A stretch of DNA of 64,000 bases from Oscillospiraceae bacterium. Its GTDB lineage: Bacteria > Bacillota > Clostridia > Oscillospirales > Acutalibacteraceae. Position 1 is the first letter of the stretch, and each line of letters begins with the position of its first letter. The translations under genes and the position numbers were made by a program. A model generated the notes under the pieces. That model was not told the origin of the DNA. It searched no databases and saw only the letters and a list, made by a program, of their open reading frames with translations. Location of the stretch: contig SVOW01000004.1 of the NCBI GenBank assembly GCA_015066175.1, positions 118,670 through 182,669 of the forward strand, written 5' to 3'. This document shows, piece by piece, positions 1 to 9,900 of this stretch.

Positions 1-1
1 G

Positions 2-808
2 CTTGTGAAAAGCGGAGCCGTTGTTGTCAGCGGCGGTGCTTTCGGAATTGACGGTGCTTCGCATCTTGGTGCACTTAATGGTGACGGCGAAACAGTAGCC
101 GTGCTCGGTTGTGGTTTTATGGCAAAATATCACGATTCGGCAGAAAATCTTAAAAAAGACATACTCAGAAAAGGTCTGATTATTACAGAGCATCCACCTG
201 CAACACCTGCTCATGCGTCTTATTTCCCGGTGAGAAACAGAATTATTTCAGGCCTCAGTTATGGTGTTGTGGTGGTTGAATGTCCTATAAAAAGCGGCTC
301 TGTTATTACTGCAAAATGTGCTTTGGAGCAAGGCCGTGAAGTGTTTGCGGTGTCCGTAAATGTGCTTGATTCCCAAAACACAGGCACTATTGATTTGTTA
401 CGCAGATTCAATGCTATTCCCGTTTATTCGTGTTCAGATGTTTTATCTGTTTTTGAATTTACCCGCCCCGGTTTGCTTGATTACAGCAAAATTGATTCTT
501 CACCTTTATATGAATCAGCAGGGGAGATTGATTTTTCAGCAGTAACAAAAACATCTCACAAAAAACAGATTGAAACAAAAGATAATAAAGAAATAAAAGA
601 AACTAAAGAAACAAAAAATGAAGTTTTAAAACTTACAGGAAATGCAGAAACTGTGTATAAGGTTTTATCAGATAAGCCTATGCACATTGATGATATAACA
701 AGAAATATTCCGTCGCTGAGTGTTGGCAGAATTATGGTAAGCCTTACACAGCTGGAAATGGAAGGTCTCGTGGTTTCCGACAGCGGCAAAAAATACAGAA
801 GAAAATAA
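2..808 (+). CDS. dprA: DNA processing protein DprA, 5'-truncated by window edge
   Basis: The reading frame is open to the left edge, so the start lies upstream; the GTG at 5 is internal. DprA binds incoming single-stranded DNA and loads RecA during transformation. The visible part holds the Rossmann-like core: a VVSGGAFGIDGASHLGAL segment (family pattern SGxAxGID), an AVLGCG strand, then a FPVRNRIISGLS motif and a SGSVITAKCALEQGREVFAV segment, all typical of the family. A low-complexity lysine/glutamate linker follows, with a C-terminal winged-helix-like segment (about residues 215-268). topA follows after 12 bp, the usual DprA-TopA order in Firmicutes. Confidence 0.93.
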   Translation, partial: LVKSGAVVVSGGAFGIDGASHLGALNGDGETVAVLGCGFMAKYHDSAENLKKDILRKGLIITEHPPATPAHASYFPVRNRIISGLSYGVVVVECPIKSGSVITAKCALEQGREVFAVSVNVLDSQNTGTIDLLRRFNAIPVYSCSDVLSVFEFTRPGLLDYSKIDSSPLYESAGEIDFSAVTKTSHKKQIETKDNKEIKETKETKNEVLKLTGNAETVYKVLSDKPMHIDDITRNIPSLSVGRIMVSLTQLEMEGLVVSDSGKKYRRK

Positions 809-820
809 GGAGAAGGCAAA

Positions 821-2935
821 ATGTCCAAACTTGTAATTGTTGAATCGCCTGCAAAGGCAAAAAATATAAAAAAGTATCTTGGCAGCGGCTATGAAGTTAT
901 GGCTTCAATGGGTCACGTGAGAGATTTGCCTGCTGCAAGGCTCTGCGTTGACGTAAAAAATGACTTTGCTCCTAAATATGCAATTATCAAAGGCAAAGAA
1001 AAATTAGTCAAAGAACTGAAAGAAGAAGCAGCAAAAAGCGAAGCTGTTATTCTCGCAGCCGACCCCGACCGTGAGGGAGAAGCAATTTCATGGCATCTTG
1101 CAACAGTTTTAGGACTTGACCTGAATGATGAAAACCGTGTAACTTTCAATGAAATCACAAAATCAGGCGTTCAGGCAGGTATGAAAAATCCACGCAAGGT
1201 TGATATGGACTTTGTAAATGCACAGCAGGCAAGAAGAATTCTTGACAGACTTGTTGGTTATAAATTAAGCCCCTTTGTGTCACAGAAAATCCGCAGAGGT
1301 CTTTCTGCAGGACGTGTGCAGAGTGTGGCAGTAAGACTTATTGTTGACAGAGAAGAAGAAATCAGAAAATTTGTGCCCGAAGAATACTGGACACTTGACG
1401 CAAAGTTTACAACTTCTTCAAGAAAAGTTTTCCCTGCATCTTTCTACGGTGACGAAACAGGCAAAGTTGAAATCACATCAAAAGAGCAGGCAGATAAATA
1501 TCTCCAACGCCTTGATGGTGCAAAATACGTTGTTACATCAGTTAAAAAAGGCACTAAAAAGAAAAATCCCGTACCTCCCTTTATCACATCAACACTTCAG
1601 CAGGAAGCATCAAGAAGACTTGGATTCCAGGCGCAGAGAACAATGCGTATTGCACAGGAACTTTACGAAGGCGTTGATATCAAGGGTCAGGGCTCAATGG
1701 GTCTTATCACTTATATGAGAACAGACTCACTGCGTATTTCAGAAGAAGCAAGAAGTCAGGCGAATGATTTTATTCTTGCAACCTATGGTGAAAAATACCT
1801 TCCTGAAAAACCCAGATACTTCAAATCAAGAAGTTCAGCTCAGGATGGTCACGAAGCAATCCGTCCCACTCTTCCTTCGCTTACTCCCGAGCAGGTTAAA
1901 TCTTCACTTACTTCAGACCAGTATAAAATATATAACCTTATCTGGCAGAGATTTATTGCTTCAATGATGGCTTCAAGTGTTCTCAACACAATGAAAGTTG
2001 ATATCACAGCCAACGGTGAAAATTTAGGCGAATACTGCGTTTTCACTGCATCAGGCTATAGTGTGAAATTTGATGGTTTCACAGCACTCTATGAAGAAAA
2101 AACAGACGATGAAAAGAAAGCATCACAACTTCCTGAACTTAAGGAAGGTGACAATGTTAAATTAAAAGAGCTTGCAGGCAATCAGCACTTTACTCAGCCA
2201 CCTGCAAGGTATTCAGAAGCAACATTAATCAAAGCCCTTGAAGAAAACGGCGTTGGCAGACCCAGCACTTATGCCACAATTGTAACAACGATTGTAAAAC
2301 GTGAATATGTAAAACGCGTAAGCAAAGTGCTTTCTCCCACAGAATTGGGCGAAGCAACAACAAAGCTTCTCAAAGAGCATTTCCCAAAAATCGTAAACGT
2401 AAAATATACAGCACAGATGGAAGACAGCCTTGATGCTATTGACAGAGGCGATGAAGATTACGTGCAGATGCTCCACGCATTCTACAATGATTTCGATGCA
2501 ACTCTTTCAAAGGCAAAAGCAGATATGCAGGGCGTGAAAATCAAGCTTGAAGAAGATGTTACAGATATTCCCTGCGAAAAATGCGGAAAAATGATGGTTG
2601 TTAAAACAGGACGTTTCGGCAAATTCCTTGCTTGCCCCGGTTACCCTGAATGTAAAACAACAAAACCCTTCGTTACAAAAACAAACGCAACATGTCCCAA
2701 ATGCGGCAGTGAAGTTGTTGAAAGGCACTCAAAGAAGGGCAGAGTTTTCTATGGTTGCTCAAGCTGGCCGAAATGTGATTTTGTCACATGGGATAAGCCT
2801 ACAGACGAAAAATGCCCCGAATGCGGAAAATCACTTTTTAAAACTGCAGGCTCAATCAAAAGATGCCTTGCAGAAGGATGTTCATACGAAATAAAAGCTT
2901 CAAGGAAGAAGAAAAATGATACTACCGAAGAATAA
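821..2935 (+). CDS. topA: DNA topoisomerase I (type IA)
   Basis: Relaxes negatively supercoiled DNA through a covalent 5'-phosphotyrosine. The N-terminal Toprim domain starts with KLVIVESPAKAKNI and carries ADPDREGEAISWH. The catalytic tyrosine lies in TYMRTDS (about Tyr298). The C-terminus has three zinc-ribbon-like units beginning CEKCGK, CPKCGS and CPECGK (about residues 585-690); the third is degenerate. Length 704 aa is normal for Firmicutes. The RBS AAGGAGAAGG precedes the ATG. The 3' end overlaps trmFO by 20 bp, so the two are probably translationally coupled. Confidence 0.97.
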   Translation: MSKLVIVESPAKAKNIKKYLGSGYEVMASMGHVRDLPAARLCVDVKNDFAPKYAIIKGKEKLVKELKEEAAKSEAVILAADPDREGEAISWHLATVLGLDLNDENRVTFNEITKSGVQAGMKNPRKVDMDFVNAQQARRILDRLVGYKLSPFVSQKIRRGLSAGRVQSVAVRLIVDREEEIRKFVPEEYWTLDAKFTTSSRKVFPASFYGDETGKVEITSKEQADKYLQRLDGAKYVVTSVKKGTKKKNPVPPFITSTLQQEASRRLGFQAQRTMRIAQELYEGVDIKGQGSMGLITYMRTDSLRISEEARSQANDFILATYGEKYLPEKPRYFKSRSSAQDGHEAIRPTLPSLTPEQVKSSLTSDQYKIYNLIWQRFIASMMASSVLNTMKVDITANGENLGEYCVFTASGYSVKFDGFTALYEEKTDDEKKASQLPELKEGDNVKLKELAGNQHFTQPPARYSEATLIKALEENGVGRPSTYATIVTTIVKREYVKRVSKVLSPTELGEATTKLLKEHFPKIVNVKYTAQMEDSLDAIDRGDEDYVQMLHAFYNDFDATLSKAKADMQGVKIKLEEDVTDIPCEKCGKMMVVKTGRFGKFLACPGYPECKTTKPFVTKTNATCPKCGSEVVERHSKKGRVFYGCSSWPKCDFVTWDKPTDEKCPECGKSLFKTAGSIKRCLAEGCSYEIKASRKKKNDTTEE

Positions 2936-4226
2936 ACCAATTGTTATCGGTGCAGGTCTTGCAGGAGTTGAAGCTGCGTGGCAGTTGGCAGAAAGAGGAA
3001 TTGAGGTTTGCCTCGTCGAGATGAAACCCGTAAAATTTTCTCCCGCACATAAGTCGGAAAATTTTGCTGAGCTTGTCTGCTCGAATTCCCTTAAAGCCTT
3101 ACGCACAGGCTCTGCCGCAGGAATGCTCAAAGAAGAAATGAAAAGGCTTGGCTCTCTCACAGTTGAGTGTGCACTTATGAGTGCAGTGCCTGCAGGAGGT
3201 GCACTTGCAGTAGACAGGGACAAGTTTTCATCTCTTGTAACTGAAAAAATAAAACAGAATAAAAATATAGAAATTGTTTACGGGGAAGTAACTGAAATTC
3301 CTGAAAATGATATTGTTATCGTTGCTGCAGGACCTTTGGTCAGCGAAAATCTTGCAAAAGAAATTGAAAAACTCACAGGTGGTTTTTTAAGTTTCTTTGA
3401 TGCTGCAGCACCTATTGTAAGCGGTGACAGCATTGATATGGAAAGTGCTTTCTGCCAGTCAAGATATGACCGCGGAGATGAAAGCGACTATATCAACTGC
3501 CCAATGAATAAGGAAGAATACGAAATTTTTTACAACGAGCTTGTAAATGCAGAGCGCGCGGAGCTTCACACATTTGAAAAGAAGAAAAATGTGTATGAAG
3601 GCTGTATGCCCATTGAAATTATGGCATCCCGCGGAGCAGATACAATGCGTTTCGGACCGCTGAAACCTGTGGGATTGCGTGACCCGAGAACAGGCCACAG
3701 ACCATGGGCAGTTCTGCAGCTTCGTAAAGAAAATTTACCCGGCAGTGCATATAACCTTGTGGGATTTCAGACCAACCTTAAATTCGGCGAGCAGAAAAGA
3801 GTTTTTTCTCTCATTCCTGCTCTTAAAAATGCAGAATTTTTGCGTTACGGTGTTATGCACCGCAACACTTTTATAAATTCACCTCAGCTTCTTAAACCTA
3901 CATATGAAATGAGAAACAGAAGCGGGCTTTACTTTGCAGGGCAGATAACAGGCGTTGAAGGATATATGGAATCTGCTTCATCAGGAATTCTGGCAGGCAT
4001 AAATGCTGCAAATAAAATTCAGGGCAAAGAAGAATTTGTGCCGTCTGAAAAAACAATGATTGGTGCTCTGGCAAGATATATTTCAAACGAAAAAGTTGAA
4101 AATTTCCAGCCCATGGGTGCTAATTTCGGTGCTTTGCCACCACTTGGCGAAAAGGTAAAAGACAAAAAATTAAGATATGAACTTCTCGCGAATCGCGGAC
4201 TTGAGGAATATCAGGGAAAGGATTGA
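2916..4226 (+). CDS. trmFO: Methylenetetrahydrofolate-tRNA-(uracil-5-)-methyltransferase TrmFO
   Basis: Makes 5-methyluridine at tRNA position 54 using FAD and methylene-tetrahydrofolate, the Gram-positive alternative to TrmA. The N-terminal FAD-binding motif is GAGLAGVEAAWQLAERG (residues 9-25). SENFAELVCSNSLKA contains the conserved catalytic-region cysteine, and the C-terminal YFAGQITGVEGYMESAASG-type segment closes the flavin fold. 436 aa is full length. The start overlaps the topA end. The gene sits in its typical place after topA. Confidence 0.96.
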   Translation: MILPKNKPIVIGAGLAGVEAAWQLAERGIEVCLVEMKPVKFSPAHKSENFAELVCSNSLKALRTGSAAGMLKEEMKRLGSLTVECALMSAVPAGGALAVDRDKFSSLVTEKIKQNKNIEIVYGEVTEIPENDIVIVAAGPLVSENLAKEIEKLTGGFLSFFDAAAPIVSGDSIDMESAFCQSRYDRGDESDYINCPMNKEEYEIFYNELVNAERAELHTFEKKKNVYEGCMPIEIMASRGADTMRFGPLKPVGLRDPRTGHRPWAVLQLRKENLPGSAYNLVGFQTNLKFGEQKRVFSLIPALKNAEFLRYGVMHRNTFINSPQLLKPTYEMRNRSGLYFAGQITGVEGYMESASSGILAGINAANKIQGKEEFVPSEKTMIGALARYISNEKVENFQPMGANFGALPPLGEKVKDKKLRYELLANRGLEEYQGKD

Positions 4227-4230
4227 GAAA

Positions 4231-5235
4231 ATGAAAATTATAGTTGACGCAATGGGCGGAGATAATGCCCCCCTTGAAATACTTAAAGGTGCAAGAAAAG
4301 CTGTTGATAAATTCAAAGTTAAAATTCTCCTTGCGGGTAAAAGCGAAAAAATCAGAAAATGTGCTGAAGAAAACAACATAAACCTTGACGATATGGAAAT
4401 TCTTGAGGCTGAAAGCGAAATCTCAATGAGCGACAACCCCAAATGTATCCTCAGGGAAAAGAAAGATTCTTCAATGGCAGTTGCATTCAAAGCTCTTGCT
4501 GAAGGAAAAGGCGATGCGGTAGTCAGTGCAGGCTCAACAGGTGCTGTTGTTATGGGTGCAACTTTCATCGTGAAAAGAATTAAAGGCATAAAACGCCCTG
4601 CAATTGCAAGCATTATGCCTTCTTACACAGAGCCTTTCATGATAATGGATATCGGCGCAAACATTGACTGTCACAAAGAAAACCTTATCCAGTTTGCACA
4701 GATGTCAGAAATTTATATGAAAAACATAATCGGCTTCAAAAAACCTACAATTGCCCTTGCAAACATCGGCGCAGAAGAAACAAAAGGTCCCGAAGTGCTG
4801 CAGGAAACATATAAAGCTCTCAGCGAAATGAAAGAGCTTAATTTCATCGGCAACATTGAGCCTCGCGATATTCCTTTCGGCAAGGCAAACTGCGTTGTGT
4901 GCAACGGCTTTACAGGCAACATAATCCTTAAAATGTATGAGGGCGTTGCAAAATCACTTATGAGCAAAGTCAAAGGTGTTTTCACAAAAAATATCGTATC
5001 AAAAATCGGTTATCTTCTTGTTAAAGGCGGCGTAAATGAGCTTAAAGCATCAATGGACTATAAAGAATTCGGCGGTGCACCGCTTTTAGGTGTGAGAAAA
5101 ACTGTTATAAAAGCCCATGGCTCATCTGACGAAAGAGCATTTTTCAACGCAATCCGTCAGGCTATTGAATGCAATAAAGCAGACGTCTGCGGTCAGATTG
5201 CAAAGCTCACAGCAGGCATGGAAGACGAGGAATAA
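4231..5235 (+). CDS. plsX: Phosphate acyltransferase PlsX
   Basis: Converts acyl-ACP to acyl-phosphate for phospholipid synthesis, as a cytosolic peripheral enzyme. It begins MKIIVDAMGGDNAPLEILKG, the PlsX signature; AMGGDNAP and the SAGSTGAVV segment are both present. I place the start at 4231, where AAAGGA lies about 8 nt upstream, because the in-frame extension from 4177 lies inside trmFO and has no family similarity. 334 aa is the normal size. The gap to rnc is 3 bp. In this organism acpP is in a separate minus-strand block at 15 kb, not behind plsX. Confidence 0.96.
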   Translation: MKIIVDAMGGDNAPLEILKGARKAVDKFKVKILLAGKSEKIRKCAEENNINLDDMEILEAESEISMSDNPKCILREKKDSSMAVAFKALAEGKGDAVVSAGSTGAVVMGATFIVKRIKGIKRPAIASIMPSYTEPFMIMDIGANIDCHKENLIQFAQMSEIYMKNIIGFKKPTIALANIGAEETKGPEVLQETYKALSEMKELNFIGNIEPRDIPFGKANCVVCNGFTGNIILKMYEGVAKSLMSKVKGVFTKNIVSKIGYLLVKGGVNELKASMDYKEFGGAPLLGVRKTVIKAHGSSDERAFFNAIRQAIECNKADVCGQIAKLTAGMEDEE

Positions 5236-5238
5236 GCC

Positions 5239-5907
5239 ATGATGCAGGAATTTGAAAATTTAATCGGTTATTCTTTCAAAGACAAAACCCTGCTTCTGAA
5301 AGCCTTGTCACATTCATCTTTTGCCAACGAAAAGCATTCACCAAAAGACAGCAACGAGCGTCTTGAATTTTTAGGCGACAGTGTGCTTGGATTTATCACT
5401 GCAGAGTATTACTATAAAAACTCTACCTTGCCTGAAGGTGAATTAACACGTTTGCGTGCTGCAACTGTGTGTGAAAAGGCTCTTTACGAGTTTTCAAAGG
5501 AAATTGAACTTTCAAGATTTCTTTTTCTCGGCAAAGGTGAAGACCTTACAGGCGGCAGGGAAAGGCCCTCAATAAATTCAGATGCTTTTGAAGCAATAAT
5601 TGCTGCAATTTACCTTGACGGCGGAATTGATGAAGCCAAAAGGTTTGTGCTCCGTTTCGTTGAAAAACACGCAAAGAACCATGGCTCAACAAAAGATTAT
5701 AAAACAAAGCTTCAGGAAGTTATTCAGAAAAATCCTGAAGAAAAGGTTGAATATGTGTTGGTTGGTGAAAGCGGACCTGACCACGATAAGAGGTTTGAAG
5801 TTGAAGTGCATCTCAACAGCAACATAATCGGCAAAGGTATCGGCAAATCAAAGAAAAATGCCGAACAGGAGGCGGCAAGGGAAGCCCTTGCTCTGATGGG
5901 ACTTTGA
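5239..5907 (+). CDS. rnc: Ribonuclease III
   Basis: Double-stranded RNA endonuclease for rRNA and mRNA processing. The catalytic signature NERLEFLGDSVLG is at about residues 40-52, with DAFEAIIAAIYLDGG at about 115-130 supplying the further metal ligands. A C-terminal dsRNA-binding domain (about 150-222) ends with GIGKSKKNAEQEAAREAL. The gene has two adjacent ATG codons at its start. The stop codon overlaps the TTG start of the next gene, which suggests coupled translation. Confidence 0.96.
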   Translation: MMQEFENLIGYSFKDKTLLLKALSHSSFANEKHSPKDSNERLEFLGDSVLGFITAEYYYKNSTLPEGELTRLRAATVCEKALYEFSKEIELSRFLFLGKGEDLTGGRERPSINSDAFEAIIAAIYLDGGIDEAKRFVLRFVEKHAKNHGSTKDYKTKLQEVIQKNPEEKVEYVLVGESGPDHDKRFEVEVHLNSNIIGKGIGKSKKNAEQEAAREALALMGL

Positions 5908-6899
5908 AAAATTATAACGTAAGTATTTTTGTGCCCCATGAGGGCTGCCCCAACAATTGCTCTTTCTGTAATCAGAAAAGCATTTCGGGCAAAACGTCGT
6001 TGCCCACAGAAAAGGATGTTGTTTCAGCCTGCGAAATTGCAATAAAAACAGCACCGTCAGACCAGGGCGAAATTGCGTTTTTCGGCGGAAGTTTCACTGC
6101 AATAGAAAGAAATTATATGTTGACGCTTTTGAAAAGTGCTTATCCTTTTGTTAAAGAAGGATTTTTCAAAGGCATCAGAATTTCCACAAGACCTGATTGT
6201 ATTGACAACGAAATCTGCACAATTCTCAAAACTTACGGTGTGACAAGCGTTGAGCTTGGCTGTCAGAGCATGGATGAAGAAGTTTTGAAAGCCAATTTAA
6301 GAGGTCACACTTCACACGATGTGGAAAAAGCAGTGAAAATTTTAAGAAAATTTGGCTTTGAAACAGGGCTTCAGATGATGACAGGTCTTTACAAATCATC
6401 TTTTGAAAAAGACGTGGAAACTGCTGAAAAAATAATTGCCTTAAAGCCTGATACTGTGAGAATTTATCCCACAATTGTGCTTGAAAACACACTTCTGGAA
6501 GAAAAATTCAAATCAGGCGAATATAAAGTTATGAGCCTTGAAGAAACAGTTGAACTTTGTGCGAAGCTTCTTCTGATGTTTGAAGATAATAACATTGCAG
6601 TAATCAGGACAGGCCTTCATTCAGGGGGCAATGTGGAAGAAGGCTATGTTGCAGGAGCATATCATCCTGCGTTCAAAGAACTTTGCGAAAGTGAAATCTA
6701 TTTCAGTAAAATTACAGAACAGTTAAAATCTGTCGACAGTAATGAAATTGAAATTTTTGTGCCTTACGGTTCGCTTTCACAATGTATCGGACAGAAAAAG
6801 AAAAACAAAATATGCCTTGAAGAAAAAGGCTACAAGGTAAAGTTTATTGAAGATAAAAGTTTAAAGAAATATAATGTAAAATGCTGTGTAAGGAAGTGA
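5904..6899 (+). CDS. Radical SAM protein, Elp3-like, substrate unknown
   Basis: The cluster motif is GCPNNCSFCNQ, giving CX3CX2C near residues 15-22, followed by a GEIAFFGGSFTAI segment for SAM binding and a TIM-barrel-like body (VELGCQSMDEEVLKAN, LQMMTGLY, VRIYPTIV). This architecture matches Elp3/oxygen-independent-coproporphyrinogen-oxidase-like radical SAM proteins. There is no HAT domain. The gene commonly sits between rnc and smc in Clostridia, but I know of no assigned substrate. The start is a TTG overlapping the rnc stop (TTGA), the only start that keeps the N-terminal VSIFVPHEGCP strand in frame. Confidence 0.85.
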   Translation: MKNYNVSIFVPHEGCPNNCSFCNQKSISGKTSLPTEKDVVSACEIAIKTAPSDQGEIAFFGGSFTAIERNYMLTLLKSAYPFVKEGFFKGIRISTRPDCIDNEICTILKTYGVTSVELGCQSMDEEVLKANLRGHTSHDVEKAVKILRKFGFETGLQMMTGLYKSSFEKDVETAEKIIALKPDTVRIYPTIVLENTLLEEKFKSGEYKVMSLEETVELCAKLLLMFEDNNIAVIRTGLHSGGNVEEGYVAGAYHPAFKELCESEIYFSKITEQLKSVDSNEIEIFVPYGSLSQCIGQKKKNKICLEEKGYKVKFIEDKSLKKYNVKCCVRK

Positions 6900-6903
6900 G
6901 TTA

Positions 6904-9900
6904 ATGTTTTTGAAATCCCTTGAAATGCAAGGTTTTAAATCATTCCCCGATAAAACAGTTTTAAAACTTGAAAAAGGAATAACAGGCGTTGTAGGACCTA
7001 ACGGCTCAGGTAAAAGTAACATTTCTGATGCCGTAAGATGGGTTCTTGGTGAACAGTCCTCAAAGAGTCTGCGTGGCTCAAAAATGGAAGACGTTGTTTT
7101 CAGCGGTAACGCAGGTGGAAGAAAAGCCCACGGCTTTGCCGAAGTTACTTTAAGGCTTGATAATACCGACAGAAGCCTGAATTATGACGATGACGAAGTT
7201 GCCGTTACAAGGCGTTATTACCGTTCAGGTGAAAGCGAATACATTCTCAATGGTGAAGGTGTAAGACTTCGCGATATTAACGAATTATTTATGGATACAG
7301 GTCTTGGTCGTGACGGCTATTCAATGGTCAGCCAGGGCAGAATTGCCGACCTTGTTTCTTCAAAATCTGCACAAAGACGTGAAATGCTTGAAGAAGCATC
7401 AGGTATTTCACATTACAGATACAGACGTGCCGATGCCAACAGAAAGCTTGACCAGGCGGAAGAAAATTTAATCCGCCTTCGTGATATTCTCTCTGAGCTT
7501 GAAAGCCGTGTAGGCCCTTTGAAAACACAGAGCGAAAAAGCAAAGAAATTCCTTGAACTTGCAGGGGAGAAGAAAGACCTTGAAATCGGTCTCTGGCTTC
7601 ACACTATCGAAAAATCAAGAAAACTCCTGAAAGAACAGGAAGAAAAGCTTGTTGTTGCAACTGCACAGTATGAAGATGCGGAAAAAGAACTTAACAGTAT
7701 TGAAGAAGAGCTTGAAGCACTGACTGCAAAAAGTCAGGGCATTGCTGTTTCTGTTGATTTCATTCACAGAAGCAACGAAGCTCTTGAAGAGCAGGTTGCA
7801 CGCCTTGATTCTGACGCAGCAGTTGAAGAAAACTCAATTGAACATAACAACGAAACTATTGAGCGTCTTACACGCGATATTGATGCACTCACAAGCTCAA
7901 AAGAAGATGTTGCCTCAAGAATAAATGAAGAAGAAGCAAGCATTCTTGAAATTGAAAAACAGATTGAGAATAAAAAGAAAGAATTGCAGCAAACAAAAGA
8001 AAAGCTTTACGCAATTCAGAGCGAAAACGAAACTTTTGCAGATGAAATTCTTTTGCTTACTGAAAAAATCGAATCTTTTTCACGTCAGCTTGCAGATGCA
8101 AGGGTGAGAAAATCAACAGCAGATTCTTCAATCGAAGAAATCAGTTCAAGGCTTGTAAGCGTCGATGAAACAATAGAATCAAGAAAACCACTTCTTGAAA
8201 ATTCATTCAAAGAAAGAGAAGAAAAGCAGAAAGAGCTTGATTCTCTCGCACAGAAATGTGATGAAGCCAAAAACAGCATCGAAGGTTATTCTCTTAAAGT
8301 TCAGACACGCAGAGAAAAAGCAGAAGAACTGAAAAAAGAAATTGATATGCGTGAAATTGAACTTCACAAAAAATCTTCAAGGGCAAAAATGCTCGATGAC
8401 CTTGAAAAAAATATGGACGGCTATTCAGGCAGTGTAAAAACTGTTATGAAAGAAATGCGTCACGGTGTTTTGAAAGGCATTCACGCACCTCTTTCACAGC
8501 TTATTTCTGTAAGCGATGAATATGCTGCAGCCATTGAAACTGCTCTGGGAGCGTCAATTCAGCACATCGTAACAGATAACGAAAATGATGCAAAAAAAGC
8601 AATCAACTACCTTAAAGAAAACCGTCAGGGCAGAGCAACATTCCTGCCGATTTCCGCAATTAAATCAAAGCCTTTCCCTGAAAAAGACCTTGATGACGAA
8701 TTCGGCTTTATCGATATGGCAGATAAACTGGTTTCATACGATAAAAAATACGAAGAAATTTTCAAATATGAACTTGGTCACATCGCAGTTGTTGAAGATA
8801 TGGACTGCGCCATTGCAATTGCAAAAAGACGCGGTTATAAATTTAAGATTGTAACTCTTGACGGTCAGCTTATCAATGCAGGCGGTTCAATGACAGGTGG
8901 CTCACGCACACAGAATGCAGGTATGCTCAGCCGTGCAGGTGAAATTGAAAAACTCAACAACGAAGTTAAAGAGCTTACCAAAAAACTTGAAGAGCAGAAA
9001 GAAAAATTCAAAACTCTCAGCGAAGATCTGGTTTTGAGCGAAGCAAACCTTTCTGCATCGCAGGCAGATTTGCTCACTGCACAGGAAGATAAAATCAGAG
9101 CAGAAAGTGCTTTGAAATTAATTCTCGGTCAGATTGAAACTCTTGAAAACGGTTTGAAAGACCTTGAAGATGAAAAGAAAAATTCAGAAACAAGAATTGA
9201 AATTTTCACCACTGCGTCAAAAGAGAGCGAAACAAAAATCAATGCTCTCACCGCAGAAATCGAAGCCCTTCAGGCCGATGTGCTTTCACGCAATTCACAG
9301 CGCGAAGAGCTTGTTTCTTCACGTGAAGAAATCAACCTCCTTGAAAACGAAATCAATATGCAGATGCTTGCCGGTGAAAAAGATATCGAAGCCAAAAAGC
9401 AGAGCATAATGCAGCTTAAATCAAGCATTGATGATAGCGAAGGCAAGGCAGAAATCTTAAAGGCAGAAATTGAAGAAATAAAAGAAAAGAACATAAATAT
9501 CGCAGAAAATGTTGTTCATATCAGGGAAGAGTCTGCTAAAATCAGACAGAAGCATGAAGAAGCGAAGAACGAAATTAAAATGCTTAATGCGCAGCGTAAC
9601 GAATGCGAAGAATTAAGTGCACAGCTTCGTCTTAAGCAGAAAACTGTAACTGACAGCCGTGAAAAAATCAACGGTGAACTTATCCGCCTTGATGAAAGAA
9701 AAACTTCAATGCAGCGTGAATATGAAGATACTATCAACAAGCTTTTCGATGAATATCAGTTAACACGTGACGAGGCTGAAAATCTCGGCATTGTTATTGA
9801 AAACATCGGCGAAGCACAGAAGAAGCTTTCAGAAATCAAAGCAAAAATCAGGGCTTTGGGCAGCGTTAACACAGCCGCTATTGAGGAATATAAGGAAGTC

